64,000 nt of DNA. Source: Coprinus comatus (Eukaryota; Basidiomycota; Agaricomycetes; Agaricales; Agaricaceae). Below are positions 1 through 9,683 of this stretch, one piece after another (positions within the stretch are counted from its first letter, which is position 1; every line of letters starts with the position of its first letter). The DNA lies in the NCBI GenBank assembly GCA_034638255.1, contig JAWPGT010000027.1, positions 248,001 to 312,000 of the forward strand, read 5' to 3'. The notes under the pieces are model-generated. The model was not told the origin of the DNA, did no database searches, and worked only from the letters and a program-made list of their open reading frames with translations. The translations under genes and the position numbers were made by a program.

Positions 1-420
1 CGCTCCGAAATCCCAATACCTGTTGTGATCAGAGCTAGGATCGTGTTTCATACTGAACCTACACTTCAAGCAAGTACATTACCAAGGTTATTATGGTGAA
101 AGGACCAGTAATATTTATCTTGTGAGTTTCTTCTTCTTACCTTGTTCCACACCATCAATCATCTTCACGTACTTTGATAAACATTTTTCATCTACAGGAA
201 CCTCCAGGAAACCTCCTAAACCCGTGAAAAGACTACGTGCGTTCTCAATCTTATTACGGAAAATGGATGATGAAGAGATTTGGGCGTATCGTTTGTATGT
301 TTGGTTTTTGTAACATTGTCTATGTTAAATCACAGAGATCGATGGCTGTCTCTTTTGATATGTATACAGGAATCAGAGGGATCGATAATGACATTTCGAC
401 AGAGGAGTGCCAAGGTTGGT
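1..420 (+). pseudogene. Unidentified gene remnant, left copy
   Basis: Two short coding-like stretches, separated by a plausible intron starting near 124 (GTGAGT), resemble the minus-strand stretch at about 30530-30975. Shared residues include LGSCF, LNL, FKQ, QGYYG, FLPCS, IIFTYFD, FSIL and RKMDDEEIW. Neither copy is open across its full length and neither gives a recognisable domain. The hydrophobic character suggests part of a membrane or secreted protein, but I cannot name a family. The left copy is cut by the window edge. Confidence 0.4.
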
Positions 421-1480
421 CTGTATGTATGCTTGAAAACGAGGTGAGTTTTTTTTTTTTTTTTTTCATTTCTTGTTTACTTTTTCCTCTTGTACATATT
501 CCATTTCCTGAAACGCATATTCATTCTAACCTTGTTTTAAAGTAACTCATTTCGATACCCAATGTGTACCATGATCTTTTATTGAACCGAGTGTCACTGA
601 CATTTATCGTATACCGCCAACTTCTACACCCATTAAAACACTTCGACGACCCTCGTGTCAAGAGTTCCGAATTCAAACTTTATAGTACAAGACCATCGTT
701 ACCTTCTTCATCAGGGGTTCTTCCTCAAATTTTAAATCAAACGGATTCAACTTCCTATTAGGAATCCAGTTGAGTGTTCCTTTTCATGTTCGTTGACCTA
801 ATTCAAACTATGTATCTCCCAGTTTTCGCTTATATTCCTGATGGTGGTATTCCACAATATCTCTTTTGCTGAAAACTAGGGGTACGACTCCTTTCATAAC
901 TTTAATTTCAATACACTGACGTCTCATCGTACTTCGCTCAATAGTGATCTATGGTAACAAGCAACAAGAAATAGCGCAACTGGAGTACTGTATATTTCTG
1001 ATACAAATCACACCGCTAATCAGATATATTCTTGGGTGCGATCTTATAGTATAAAGATGTACTTTTACGACACTAATGAATGTGTTTGCACGTATGGGTA
1101 TGGGTGTGGGTACGGTGAATGATACTGCACAGTAGGGTGAAGAGATTTTAAAGAAGGAGACCAGGATGGGAAGTCCACGCTGGATGTGATAAGGGTATGG
1201 AGGGTATGTAAATACCATCTCTATCGATTTAGTACGATACACCTCAACCTTCACATATCGGCCTTATCAACCAAGCTTTTTACGACACCTATTTCCTTAA
1301 ATTTCCAATGGTAAATATACCCTCTCGACTCTTTGAGGACTCAAACCTGTATTCGTTTAGTGTTAAAGACAATCACATATATTAGCGTCCAACTTTCCTA
1401 CGATCAAGAGATCGAAGAATATTTTGTGTCACCCCCCTAATATTTCCGGAAAATCACCAGATTGCAGTACCATAATTTCA
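421..1480. other. Duplicated non-coding spacer
   Basis: No convincing gene. It contains a T-rich run near 448-466 and is homologous in inverted orientation to about 29500-30480, downstream of the other DUF6535 copy. Conservation in both arms reflects the shared duplication. I see no sign of selection for coding. Confidence 0.6.
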
Positions 1481-4411
1481 TTACGCGCATTCTGTTCCGA
1501 GGACCGACACTGGTGGTTGCTGTCGAGGACCAGTTGTCTCTTGGGCATGATAATGTGTACGCAGAGATGGAGTCGATGGAGGGCTTTGTAGATCTTGTAC
1601 CGCAGAGGCTTGGTTTACGGTCCCAAGTCCAACACCGTCTGACTGTGAGGAGGGAGTGATGACGTGTGAATCTTGTCTGGTGGATCTTTCGTTGTAAAGC
1701 GGTGATGTGTGCTGACTGGATGCAGAAGTTTCAATCGTGTTCGTGGCTAGCGGAATTTCTGACCTGGCATGAGGATCAGCAGGCATGACTGAAACGCAAT
1801 TGGATGAATATTGCGATGATGAAAGAACAGGTGAAACTGGATTTCGAGTGCCAACGCCCAATGTAGTGGCTGTTTCGTGAAATGTGTTGGATTGCAAAGG
1901 AGCTGGCAAGGAGGGTGTAGTAGATATGGGCAGAGTTTCAGTAGAGTATATTGTTGGAGTGATTTGGCCGGTTGTTTCATCGTGTAAGTCTGTTTCATGA
2001 AATTTGTTGGATTGCAGGGAAGTTGTCGAGGAAATGATGGGATTTGGTGTAGTGGCCATGGGTAGATCCTCAGTATTGTGTATTTCTGAACCGATTTGGC
2101 CAGTGTCTTCGACTTTGGGTAGACTATTAGATATATTACGAGAGGAGATAGACGTGCAACGTACCAGAAGCGGATATTTTACCACCAGACTTAACGACCT
2201 CAAGAATGCCCCATATCACCTTCAATCTCACATTGAAGTTGTCTATCACAGCCCACACAGATTGGAGGTCTTCATTGTAGTCAGGGTCGGGTAGTGTGCG
2301 TGGAATGGTGGACTGATTTGGGTGCAGGACAGAATATTCTGAAGGAGAGTGTTGAGCGTATTCTTCTGCAGCAGAGAGTATTGCATCGAGGGTTATTTCT
2401 ATGGAAAGGAGTCTGTTGGATAGCCCATATGAGTGTTGTAGGATGTATTTGGTATAGAGAAAGATATTATTCAATGAGCTTTCTTTGCCAATAAATCGCT
2501 TCGAGGCAAGGTCTTCTATGAGTTTGAGGAAACGTTCTGCAAATACTAAGGAGTAATGGTGGTGAGAGAAAGATGGCAGAGTAGATGAGAAGACGAACTA
2601 GGATCAATAAGGCATTTATCACACTTCACAAGCAGCTTTTCAAGTAATGGTGCAACATCTTTGTAATGAGTAGAGTCCACAGAATGAAAGACTCTGTTAA
2701 ATATCCAGATCAAGTCATCACACCTATGCCCTGAGCTGAACTTATCCCGAAGTTTATTGCAGAGATGACGTATGTGAGGAAGTGATCGAGTGGTTGGACG
2801 CTTGCACACCTCTTGCAAAATAGGAATTGTCTGATCCCAACGCCAAGAGTGTTGATCAATCACATGACAGGTAACACCCACGGCATTCTCTGCAGTGACC
2901 CATGTATTCTCTGAGCCCTTCAAGCCAACAGCAATGTCTCTTAAGAGAGCTAGTGCAAATATTACTAAATGAGTATATATAGCATATATATAGACTTTAC
3001 CTATTTGAGAATCATCATCCATATCACCAATAGATTCCTCCAAAGCCGAAATATCTGACAGAGGTGCAGGATGATTGAATGAGACAGGTGACCTATTCCA
3101 TTCCACTGTTGCGTCAATCACCGCCTTTGCACAAATCTTCCGAATGTCTTCGGTGCCATGGAGGTTATTGTCTCCATCAAATGATGTCAGCAACTCTTGC
3201 TCCTCCCAATTCCACTTGAGGTCAGCACATGTATTCCCCACTTTCAACTTCATCCATGTCCCATGACAAGAAGCAAATACCATGCAAGAGTACGCATCCA
3301 GGGCAACTGTAGTCACCTGTCTATACTCGCGTGATATCCACAACAACGATTGATATATTGATTCCCCTGCTTTCTCTTTCCACCTTTTTACACCATTCGT
3401 ATCATAGTCCATCCAACTACTGATACCCGTCAATGTATTCCAGAAGTCCAATTTCATCTTCAATAGTAGCAGATTGGTAATAAGGAAAAGCTTTTGCATG
3501 ATTAAATGGAAAAGCCACGATTGAGGTGATCGATATGGACAAAGGACGGGTCGAGGGTTGTTTGCACGAGTTGATTTTCCTACAAGGAAGAGGAACTGGC
3601 AGGTGGGGAGGACTGTGGTACAGACAATAAATCCACCAGATAGAACAACAAGGAACGTCACAGGTCCAGCAGCAAGCGACCTTGATTCCCATTGCGAGAC
3701 CATGAACCCGATGAAAAAGAGACCAAGAGCGATCAGTAGGAAAAGTGGTAGCATATTGAGAATTATTAAAACACCCCACTTCCGGAGACTCTCATGACGT
3801 TGATGCTGTAGTGATAGGTCATCTTTGTTGGACACACCTGTAATGTTCCTGCCAAATTCTCGCAGCCACTGTAGGCACAGAATCCCTCCCAGAACCGCAA
3901 CCAGACTGAGCACAAGACTGACAGAGTAAAAAACATTGATGCGTTGAGCATAAAGCAAAGGTGTTACTACTGGATTGAGAGGTATGGGAAGATCCGGTTG
4001 TGGATTGGATTGGTTGTAGAGCTGCAAAACAATTGTTTGTAGTAGCAAGACAGTCATCTCCGCCGGATCGCCCTGTATCGTCTTGGCGGCGTCAATGGTG
4101 AAAGCTGTGACAATTGCAGAAAAGAGACCGGCCTATAAAATATTCTCATTATTATATTTTACGATCCCAGCGTTAAGGCTGCTTACAAAAATGAGAAGAT
4201 TATGCAATTCTTCTGTCCAACTCTCGTATGTTTCCTTTGTCAAAGCCTCCCCTTTCTTGTTCAACCCTTCCCATCGTTTCGCGTCCGCGTCCTCATCCAC
4301 AACCTTCAAGTTCTAAGCATACATATATTAGCATCATAACATGATTCTCCAAAGAATTTGACGTACTGGATCTATACCTTCAAACGCTATATTCCTACTG
4401 TCAGCAATCAT
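1481..4411 (-). CDS. DUF6535-type multi-spanning membrane protein, copy A
   Basis: Predicted exons on the minus strand: 4411-4367, 4312-4187, 4132-3001, 2949-2623, 2545-2165 and 2112-1481. All junctions are GT-AG and give about 880 codons without a stop. The N-terminal part has the W-x-E, LLIF...AGLFSA and TAFTI pattern of the DUF6535 family. Three hydrophobic segments follow: VFYSVSLVLSL.., WGVLIILNMLPLF.. and GPVTFLVVLSGG... After these come a long soluble region and a Ser/Thr/Pro-rich tail (last about 210 residues). The function of this family is not known; a membrane location is inferred from the hydrophobic segments. Copy B (26571-29496) has the same six exons and phases, which supports the model. 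The start codon was chosen because both copies place an ATG and a 15-codon first exon at the same point. Confidence 0.82.
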
Positions 4412-4825
4412 ATTTTTTTTTATCAAAGTCAGTAAAAGGCAACTAAAATAATGAGATTGTCAGAGAGCTCATTCCGATTGCAGCAGATTACGATGTACCA
4501 CACGATGGCGAGGCATAACAAAGGTGCTCTCTGTTATTCGAGGTGGAATTAGAAGTTCAAGATGGGGGACGATGTGCTGGAGGATAGTCTCGTTGGAATA
4601 GTACACGTGCCTTGGACTGTAGTAGTCGGCGTTCCAATGGGGGATAACTACCCTCGGCGTGTAGCCCAACATCATTTCCTAGTCCTGATCAAACGTCAAT
4701 TTCTTTAACTCTGTGGTATTTAACGTGAGAATGGTTTAAATTTAAACCACTTTTCTTACATTTTCAGGCCAAACGAAACTCGGTAAACATGCACAGGTTG
4801 CAGCACGCTTGCTGCTTATGCTACC
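4412..4825 (-). other. Upstream region of DUF6535 copy A
   Basis: An open stretch at 4469-4675 on the minus strand (HLELLIPPRI...) is related to sequence just upstream of copy B near 26420-26470, where it is broken by stops. It is therefore part of the duplicated unit and probably not an independent gene. It may be 5' flank or a decayed neighbouring gene. The duplication seems to fade by about 4690. Confidence 0.4.
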
Positions 4826-4941
4826 TTGATTCAAGTTTCGGCTGGCTTGGATTTCAAGGTGAGCTCACTTGAGCATCAATAGCAGCTTCAACGGCTTAAT
4901 CCGCTTAATTGGCTAATATTGTAATGGTGTATGTACAGTAT
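4826..4941. repeat. Dispersed repeat with 38-bp imperfect palindrome, copy 1
   Basis: About 116 bp is nearly identical to 50374-50490. The first part reads ACCTTGATTCAAGTTTCGGC and continues into an imperfect inverted copy ending in TTTCAAGGT, followed by GAGCTCACTTGAGCATCAAT and a TGTACAGTATAT end. Two near-identical copies 45 kb apart in otherwise unrelated flanks point to a small mobile or MITE-like sequence. Its ends are not resolved. Confidence 0.65.
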
Positions 4942-5036
4942 ATGATACATAGTGTAATCAATGATGATGTTCCCAAATTAAAACCAAAAAAAAATCTTTA
5001 TTATTTTCGCCTTCTCTAAGATTTTTATGTTTTCTC

Positions 5037-5262
5037 TGACTATGATTTATTGGTTCACTATGATTTGTATGGTAACTACGATTTGTATGGTAACTACGAT
5101 TCATGTGCTAACTACGGTTCATGTGCTAACTACGATTTATGGACTTGCTATGATTTATGTGCTTGCTACGATTCATGTGCTAACTACGGTTCATGTGCTA
5201 ACTACAGTTCATGTGCTCACTATGATTTATGGGCTCACTATGATTCATGTGCTAACAAGGAT
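5037..5262 (+). repeat. 18-bp tandem minisatellite
   Basis: Diverged copies of an 18-bp unit of the type TACGATTCATGTGCTAAC run in tandem. Because 18 is a multiple of 3, all frames stay open and create artificial reading frames with repetitive peptides. I do not treat these as genes. Confidence 0.85.
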
Positions 5263-6457
5263 TCGTTTGTTTAATAGGCTTCTTTTACTTCCTTCCACCA
5301 GGACGCTTAACCAATGACTTCCTAAAAAGAATTTCCAATCCACAATAAGCACAAAAAGCGAAAAAAGTGAACAAAAGCCACCTGAGGAACCCACGTGAAA
5401 GGTCGGCTTAGATACGGGTGTTACCCTGATACCCAGTTTCACTTTGATATGTTTCCGTTCATTTCCCCTATGCATTGAGATTTATAGATAAAACATGAAA
5501 AAACTCTAGGGATTTGCTGGTTGTCCCCACGTCGTCCCCGGTAATGGTTTCCGGGACCGGTTATATATCCCTCCCGTTACTGATAAGATGTTCCCGGCAA
5601 TGTCTCCCGGCATTGCTCATCATCAAAGGCTGTGACCGGGTATTATTGCCATCACATCATACCCGCCACCATCCCTCCCCCCCGCCCATCACCGTCTCCC
5701 GCCCTTTGTGACACTCACCCCTCACGTGCATGGATCCCCAAATCCTGCCACGTCATACTCTGTTCCCTTTACCACCACTATCCCCGGACTTTCCCGCCAT
5801 CCCGACATCCATTGTCCCGACATCCCATTCCTCAGCTGCTAGATACAACATGCACACCACCACTGTCCACTTCGCCATCTCTGTTGCTGGCCTGCTATCT
5901 GTCATGTCCCACAATCACACTGTCCGTTCTACACTTCACCGTGTCACTTATGCCACGTCATCGCTTGCCTATGTCTCCTCTACAGGTTTAACATGACTGG
6001 CCACCTCTCTCAGTTCTCAGGTCCTCCTATGTTGGTTCACTGGTTTAGTGCCAGTTGTCTGGCTGTGATTACGGCGACCCTGTGTACCCTCGTTCTATAA
6101 TGCACTACATAACTGTAATACCCATTTATCTCTCCCATATATTATGTTTATCAACCTATGTATAATGTGATCATTGTCTTGTATATCTTAATCCTCATAG
6201 TAATCTCAAATGCTCAGTAGTGCAACAACTCCCCAATGTTCTTGTTGACGACATGTCACTGTCACCATGCTGGTTGTTTCAGGGTCGGGTCGAAGCGCCC
6301 TGACTGCCAGGAACTCAAGATGGCCGATGCCAGATCATGATACATCAGATAATCGTGATGATCTTGAACAGAAATGCAAAAATAATAGTATATTAGAGAA
6401 TGTAAACCGTGTAGCAGCTAGCTAATTTCAAGTACAAGAGATCTAGTAAATGACCAC
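5263..6457. other. Intergenic, C-rich, no gene recognised
   Basis: The stretch from about 5500 to 6000 is C-rich with many CCCGAC, CATCCC and CCACCAC runs. Open frames there have no family resemblance and look compositional. From 6000 to 6457 I see only AT-rich sequence next to the 3' end of the minus-strand gene that follows. Confidence 0.5.
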
Positions 6458-7705
6458 CTATTCTGAGTCACTTGAGTCAACGGTTTCAGCACTAGGAAAA
6501 GATGGAGGCAATTGTTTAGCCACTACTTTCCCCTTTCCCTTTCCCTTTCCCTTTCCATGCAACTTCTTTGCAACAGGTTCAGTAGAAGCAGCCGGTTCCT
6601 CACTTCCCTGCAACTCACTGGGCTCAGGCTGCTTTCGTTTACCTCTTTTCACCCCTTTATCCTTCCTTGTGGCTCTCTGAGGGACATCTAACCCCTCCTC
6701 TTGAAGTGATGCTTCCAGCTCCTGGATCTCCATCCTTGTCATATCCACCCATGCACATTCACCACAGCGCAATGCATCTCTAAGCTTCCGAAGCTCCTCA
6801 AGATTTGAGATTGTTGAGGGAGGGCCGAACTTGACATTTTTCGGCCATGTGCGAAGGTGGATGTGATGACGAAGACAGATGTGAGTCTTATACTTCACAT
6901 ACTGCATCTCCATATTACTGCGGTTCATCTTCATATCTAATTGCAATAGATTAATGACCTAGCCAGTGATTATAAAAACATTAAATGGAAGTATATCACT
7001 TACTCAGACCATCATTTATGAGATCCTTGCATTCAGTTTGTAAATCTTTAATGGTTTCAACGTGCGTTTTTCCTGGGAATAGTAAGTATCAGGCTTAATG
7101 GCATGTTACACTATATTAATTTGTACTCACCTTTCTTATGTGCAATTGACCAGACTTCAAATTTTCGTGCCAGATCATGGGGTGTTGTTTTTAATACTTC
7201 TTCAAGAAACCTAAAACCCTCACCACCTTCAAGCCACATCGGGTATGTGGTATCGTTCACGTGTGTCCTTGCAAATATGGTAAAACTCGCAATGCCAGTT
7301 CTTTCGTGTGCAGATGTGAGCTGATATTGAGAAAATCAGAAATCAGAGCTTCATTAAAGGAAAGAAGAAACAATGGTACGTTCATTACATACCTCCCATT
7401 GGATATTTTTAGCCGTGTTTCCAATGTCAAGGCTAGCAGCTTTATTTGATATACGAACCCCAGTGGCTTTGGTGTTGCGGTACTCAATTAAGCTGTCAAT
7501 CAACTCCTGTTTTCGCTCTTCAGAGAGATTTTGCAGTTCGGTATCCTCGGCGATCGCTTTGCGCAACTCCTTTGCATTTGCTCGGTTTCCGGTAGTTGAA
7601 TCTAGATAGTAGGTAAATATCATGTTAATTTCAACTATGGCAATAGTATAAACACTCACTTGCATTCATTTGTTCAGCCTTGTAGTGAACCAATGCATTT
7701 GGAAG
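6458..7705 (-). pseudogene. 5'-truncated gene of an unnamed agaricomycete family
   Basis: Exon-like blocks on the minus strand encode, in order, GNRANAKELRKAI..LIEYRNTKATG..SNKAASLD, then ERTGIASFTIFARTHVNDTTYPMW with LEEVLKTTPHDLARKFEVW, and finally TWPKNVKFGPPSTI..LEELRKLRDALRCGECAW with a basic, GK-repeat-rich tail (residues like GKGKGKGKGK). I recognise this layout from many unannotated Agaricomycete proteins (ATG-x(2)-SNKAA, ERTG..FTRxxVND, EELRKLRDALxxGxCxW), often near transposons. No function is established. The 5' end is lost where a Gypsy LTR begins at 7710, so the copy is truncated. Splice signals such as GTATGT near 7397 are intact. Confidence 0.65.
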
Positions 7706-7709
7706 TGTA

Positions 7710-8229
7710 TGTTAAGATCTTGCCTATACCTCCGTTTCGGTATAGACGATGCTACGATGGATCTCTTCAAGATGCTCGTAGGAGGAGAACGTCTACTCAG
7801 ACTGAGACTATTTTCAGGGGACGACCTCCACAGTACTCGGACTGTAGATCACAGGTGTTCCTTACTAGTAAGCCGTTCGTGCAAGAGTTAGAGCTGACTC
7901 CAGTTCTAGGTATCAAGTTGAGGGCGATGAACGAGATAGAGTAGAAGCAACTTAGAGTATTAAGCTGAAGCTTAATCTCTGTCGCTGTCCATGTATTTAT
8001 ACAACTACGAGTACAGGTTGTAGGCTATGCTTGATACATGTGAGACAGGAGAGTGAAACTATCTACAGCTGAAACAGTGAGTGAAACGACAAGTGGAAGT
8101 CCGTAGAAGGTGCTAGTCCGAGGCTATACGAAACAGTAGTCCAAGGCTATGTGAAACGAGTAAGAGAAAGTACACTATCGTCCATCATTAGTACTAATGA
8201 TTAGTCGTGATAAATATGAAACCGTAACA
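7710..8229 (-). mobile_element. Gypsy LTR remnant (3' LTR of a truncated minus-strand copy)
   Basis: This 520-bp LTR starts TGTTA and ends GTAACA. It is about 95% similar by eye to the LTRs at 33878-34397 and 42615-43134 and to the inverted solo LTR at 52008-52536. It is followed by about 45 bp matching the internal end of the full-length element, including the polypurine tract seen as TTATCCCCTTTCT on the plus strand. That makes it the 3' LTR of a minus-strand copy whose remainder is gone at about 8275, next to the KDZ element. No matching right-hand target duplication is visible. Confidence 0.85.
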
Positions 8230-8283
8230 TTATCCCCTTTCTAGAGAACTAGTCCATAGTCCAGGTAGCTGACGACCCAAAAG

Positions 8284-8519
8284 TGGTAACAAATAGGTAC
8301 CACTAGTTGTTATAAAAGGGTACCACTAGTTGTTTTAATTGGGTACATACGTATGTTCCTTTCATTATACATATGTATGTGCCTTTTATTGTACATATGT
8401 CTGTATATATATACCCATTATTATTATATGACACATTTTTTCATGATTAATGATGATTTTCTACACCTTTAGTTTTGTCATATGCAAAAAAAAAAAAAAA
8501 AACATAAGTTGTAGTAGAA
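8284..8519 (+). repeat. KDZ element left terminal inverted repeat
   Basis: It aligns with the reverse complement of about 25135-25364 over about 235 bp with few differences. It begins TGGTAACA, contains two GGTACCACTAGTTGT direct repeats, a run of ACATACGTATGT-like palindromes, and ends at a poly-A run and ACATAAGTTGTAGTAG. The two GTACCACTAGTTGT copies at the tip could be transposase contact points. Confidence 0.9.
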
Positions 8520-9630
8520 TTCTGCTAAACCTCCGTGTTCTTTAGTAGATTCTACTAAAGGTATGAGTTCTTTAGTAGATTTCTACTAAAGGTATGAGTT
8601 CTTTAGTAGATTTCTGCTAAACCTACGTGTTCTTTAGTAGAATTCTGCTAAAACCTCCGTGTTCTTTAGTAGAATCCTACTAAAGGTATGAGTTCTTTAG
8701 TAGATTTCTACTAAACCTATGTGTTCTTTAGTAGAATTCTACTAAACCTACGTGTTCTTTAGTAGAATTCTGCTAAACCTCCGTGTTCTTTAGTAGAATC
8801 CTACTAAAGGTATGAGTTCTTTAGTAGATTTCTACTAAAAGTAGATTTCTACTAAAAGTACAAGTTCTTTAGCAGAATTCTACTAAAGAACTCACACCTT
8901 TAGTAGAATTCTACTAAAGAAGTTGTATGTTTAGTAGGATTCTACTAAAAAAACACATATGTTTAGTAGAATCCTACTAAAGAACACATATTCTTTAGCA
9001 GAATTCTACTAAAGAACACGTTAGGTTTAGCAGAATTCTACTAAAGAACTCATACCTTTAGTAGAAATCTACTAAAGAACTCATATGTTTAGTAGGATTC
9101 TACTAAACAACACATATGTTTAGTAGATTTCTACTAAACAACACATATGTTTAGTAGATTTCTACTAAAAACAACACATATACACATTTTTAGTAGATTT
9201 CTACTAAAGAACACATATTCTTTAGCAGAATTCTACTAAAGAACACGTAGGTTTAGCAGAAATCTACTAAAGAACTCATACCTTTAGTAGAAATCTACTA
9301 AAGAACTCATATGTTTAGTAGGATTCTACTAAACAACACATATGTTTAGTAGATTTCTACTAAACAACACATATGTTTAGTAGAGATTTCTACTACTAAA
9401 CAACACATATGTTTAGTAGAATCCTACTAAAGAACACATATTCTTTAGCAGAACTCTACTAAAGAACACATATTCTTTAGCAGAATTCTACTAAACAACA
9501 CGTAGGTTTAGCAGAAATCTACTAAAGAACACATATTCTTTAGTAGATTTCTACTAAACAACACATATGTTTAGTAGAATCCTACTAAAGAACACATATT
9601 CTTTAGTAGGATTCTTCTAAAGACTCAAGT
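8514..9630. repeat. Left subterminal array of 20-bp palindromes
   Basis: Roughly three dozen copies of the palindrome TTTAGTAGAATTCTACTAAA, with central variation (AATTC, ATTTC, AATCC, GATTC) and occasional TAGCAG/CTGCTA changes, are separated by about 10-bp spacers such as GGTATGAGTT, CCTACGTGTT and AACACATATT. The period is close to 29-31 bp. Spacer orientation flips near 8870, so the array as a whole is itself partly inverted. Such arrays next to the TIRs are best explained as transposase-binding sites; this is inference. Confidence 0.85.
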
Positions 9631-9683
9631 TTTCTAGACAATATATAGTATATTTCTTTATTAGAATATCAAACTATTATATT

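Larger units (their letters stand above)
1..4411. repeat. Left arm of inverted segmental duplication
   Basis: This segment is repeated in inverted orientation at about 26571-30960. Both arms hold a six-exon DUF6535-type gene, about 1.4 kb of downstream non-coding sequence and a remnant of another gene at the outer end. Similarity continues through introns and downstream sequence, so this is a DNA-level duplication and not retroposition. The arms have clearly diverged by many substitutions and small indels. The window begins inside this arm, so its true outer boundary is not visible. The KDZ element and a Gypsy LTR lie between the arms. Confidence 0.85.

Noticed and set aside
5050..5317. Open frames rich in Tyr/Asn/Cys or Thr/Val
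   Set aside because: Produced by an 18-bp tandem repeat that keeps all frames open.
7354..7665. Independent small gene in the plus or minus strand near 7.4 kb
   Set aside because: The minus-strand frame is an exon of the truncated gene at 6458-7705; plus-strand frames are shadows.
7660..7944. Protein-like frame also found at 33877-34112, 42619-42849 and 52305-52534
   Set aside because: These frames lie inside copies of the Gypsy LTR; identity reflects the LTR and not a conserved protein.
8230..8283. Target-site duplication for the KDZ element
   Set aside because: Flanks AAAAG and TTTTAA are complementary, not direct repeats, and the Gypsy remnant abuts the left end; no duplication can be claimed.
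8514..9630. CRISPR-like array (palindromic repeats with short spacers)
   Set aside because: Spacers are about 10 bp and recurrent, the repeats are perfect inverted palindromes next to transposon TIRs, and the genome is fungal.
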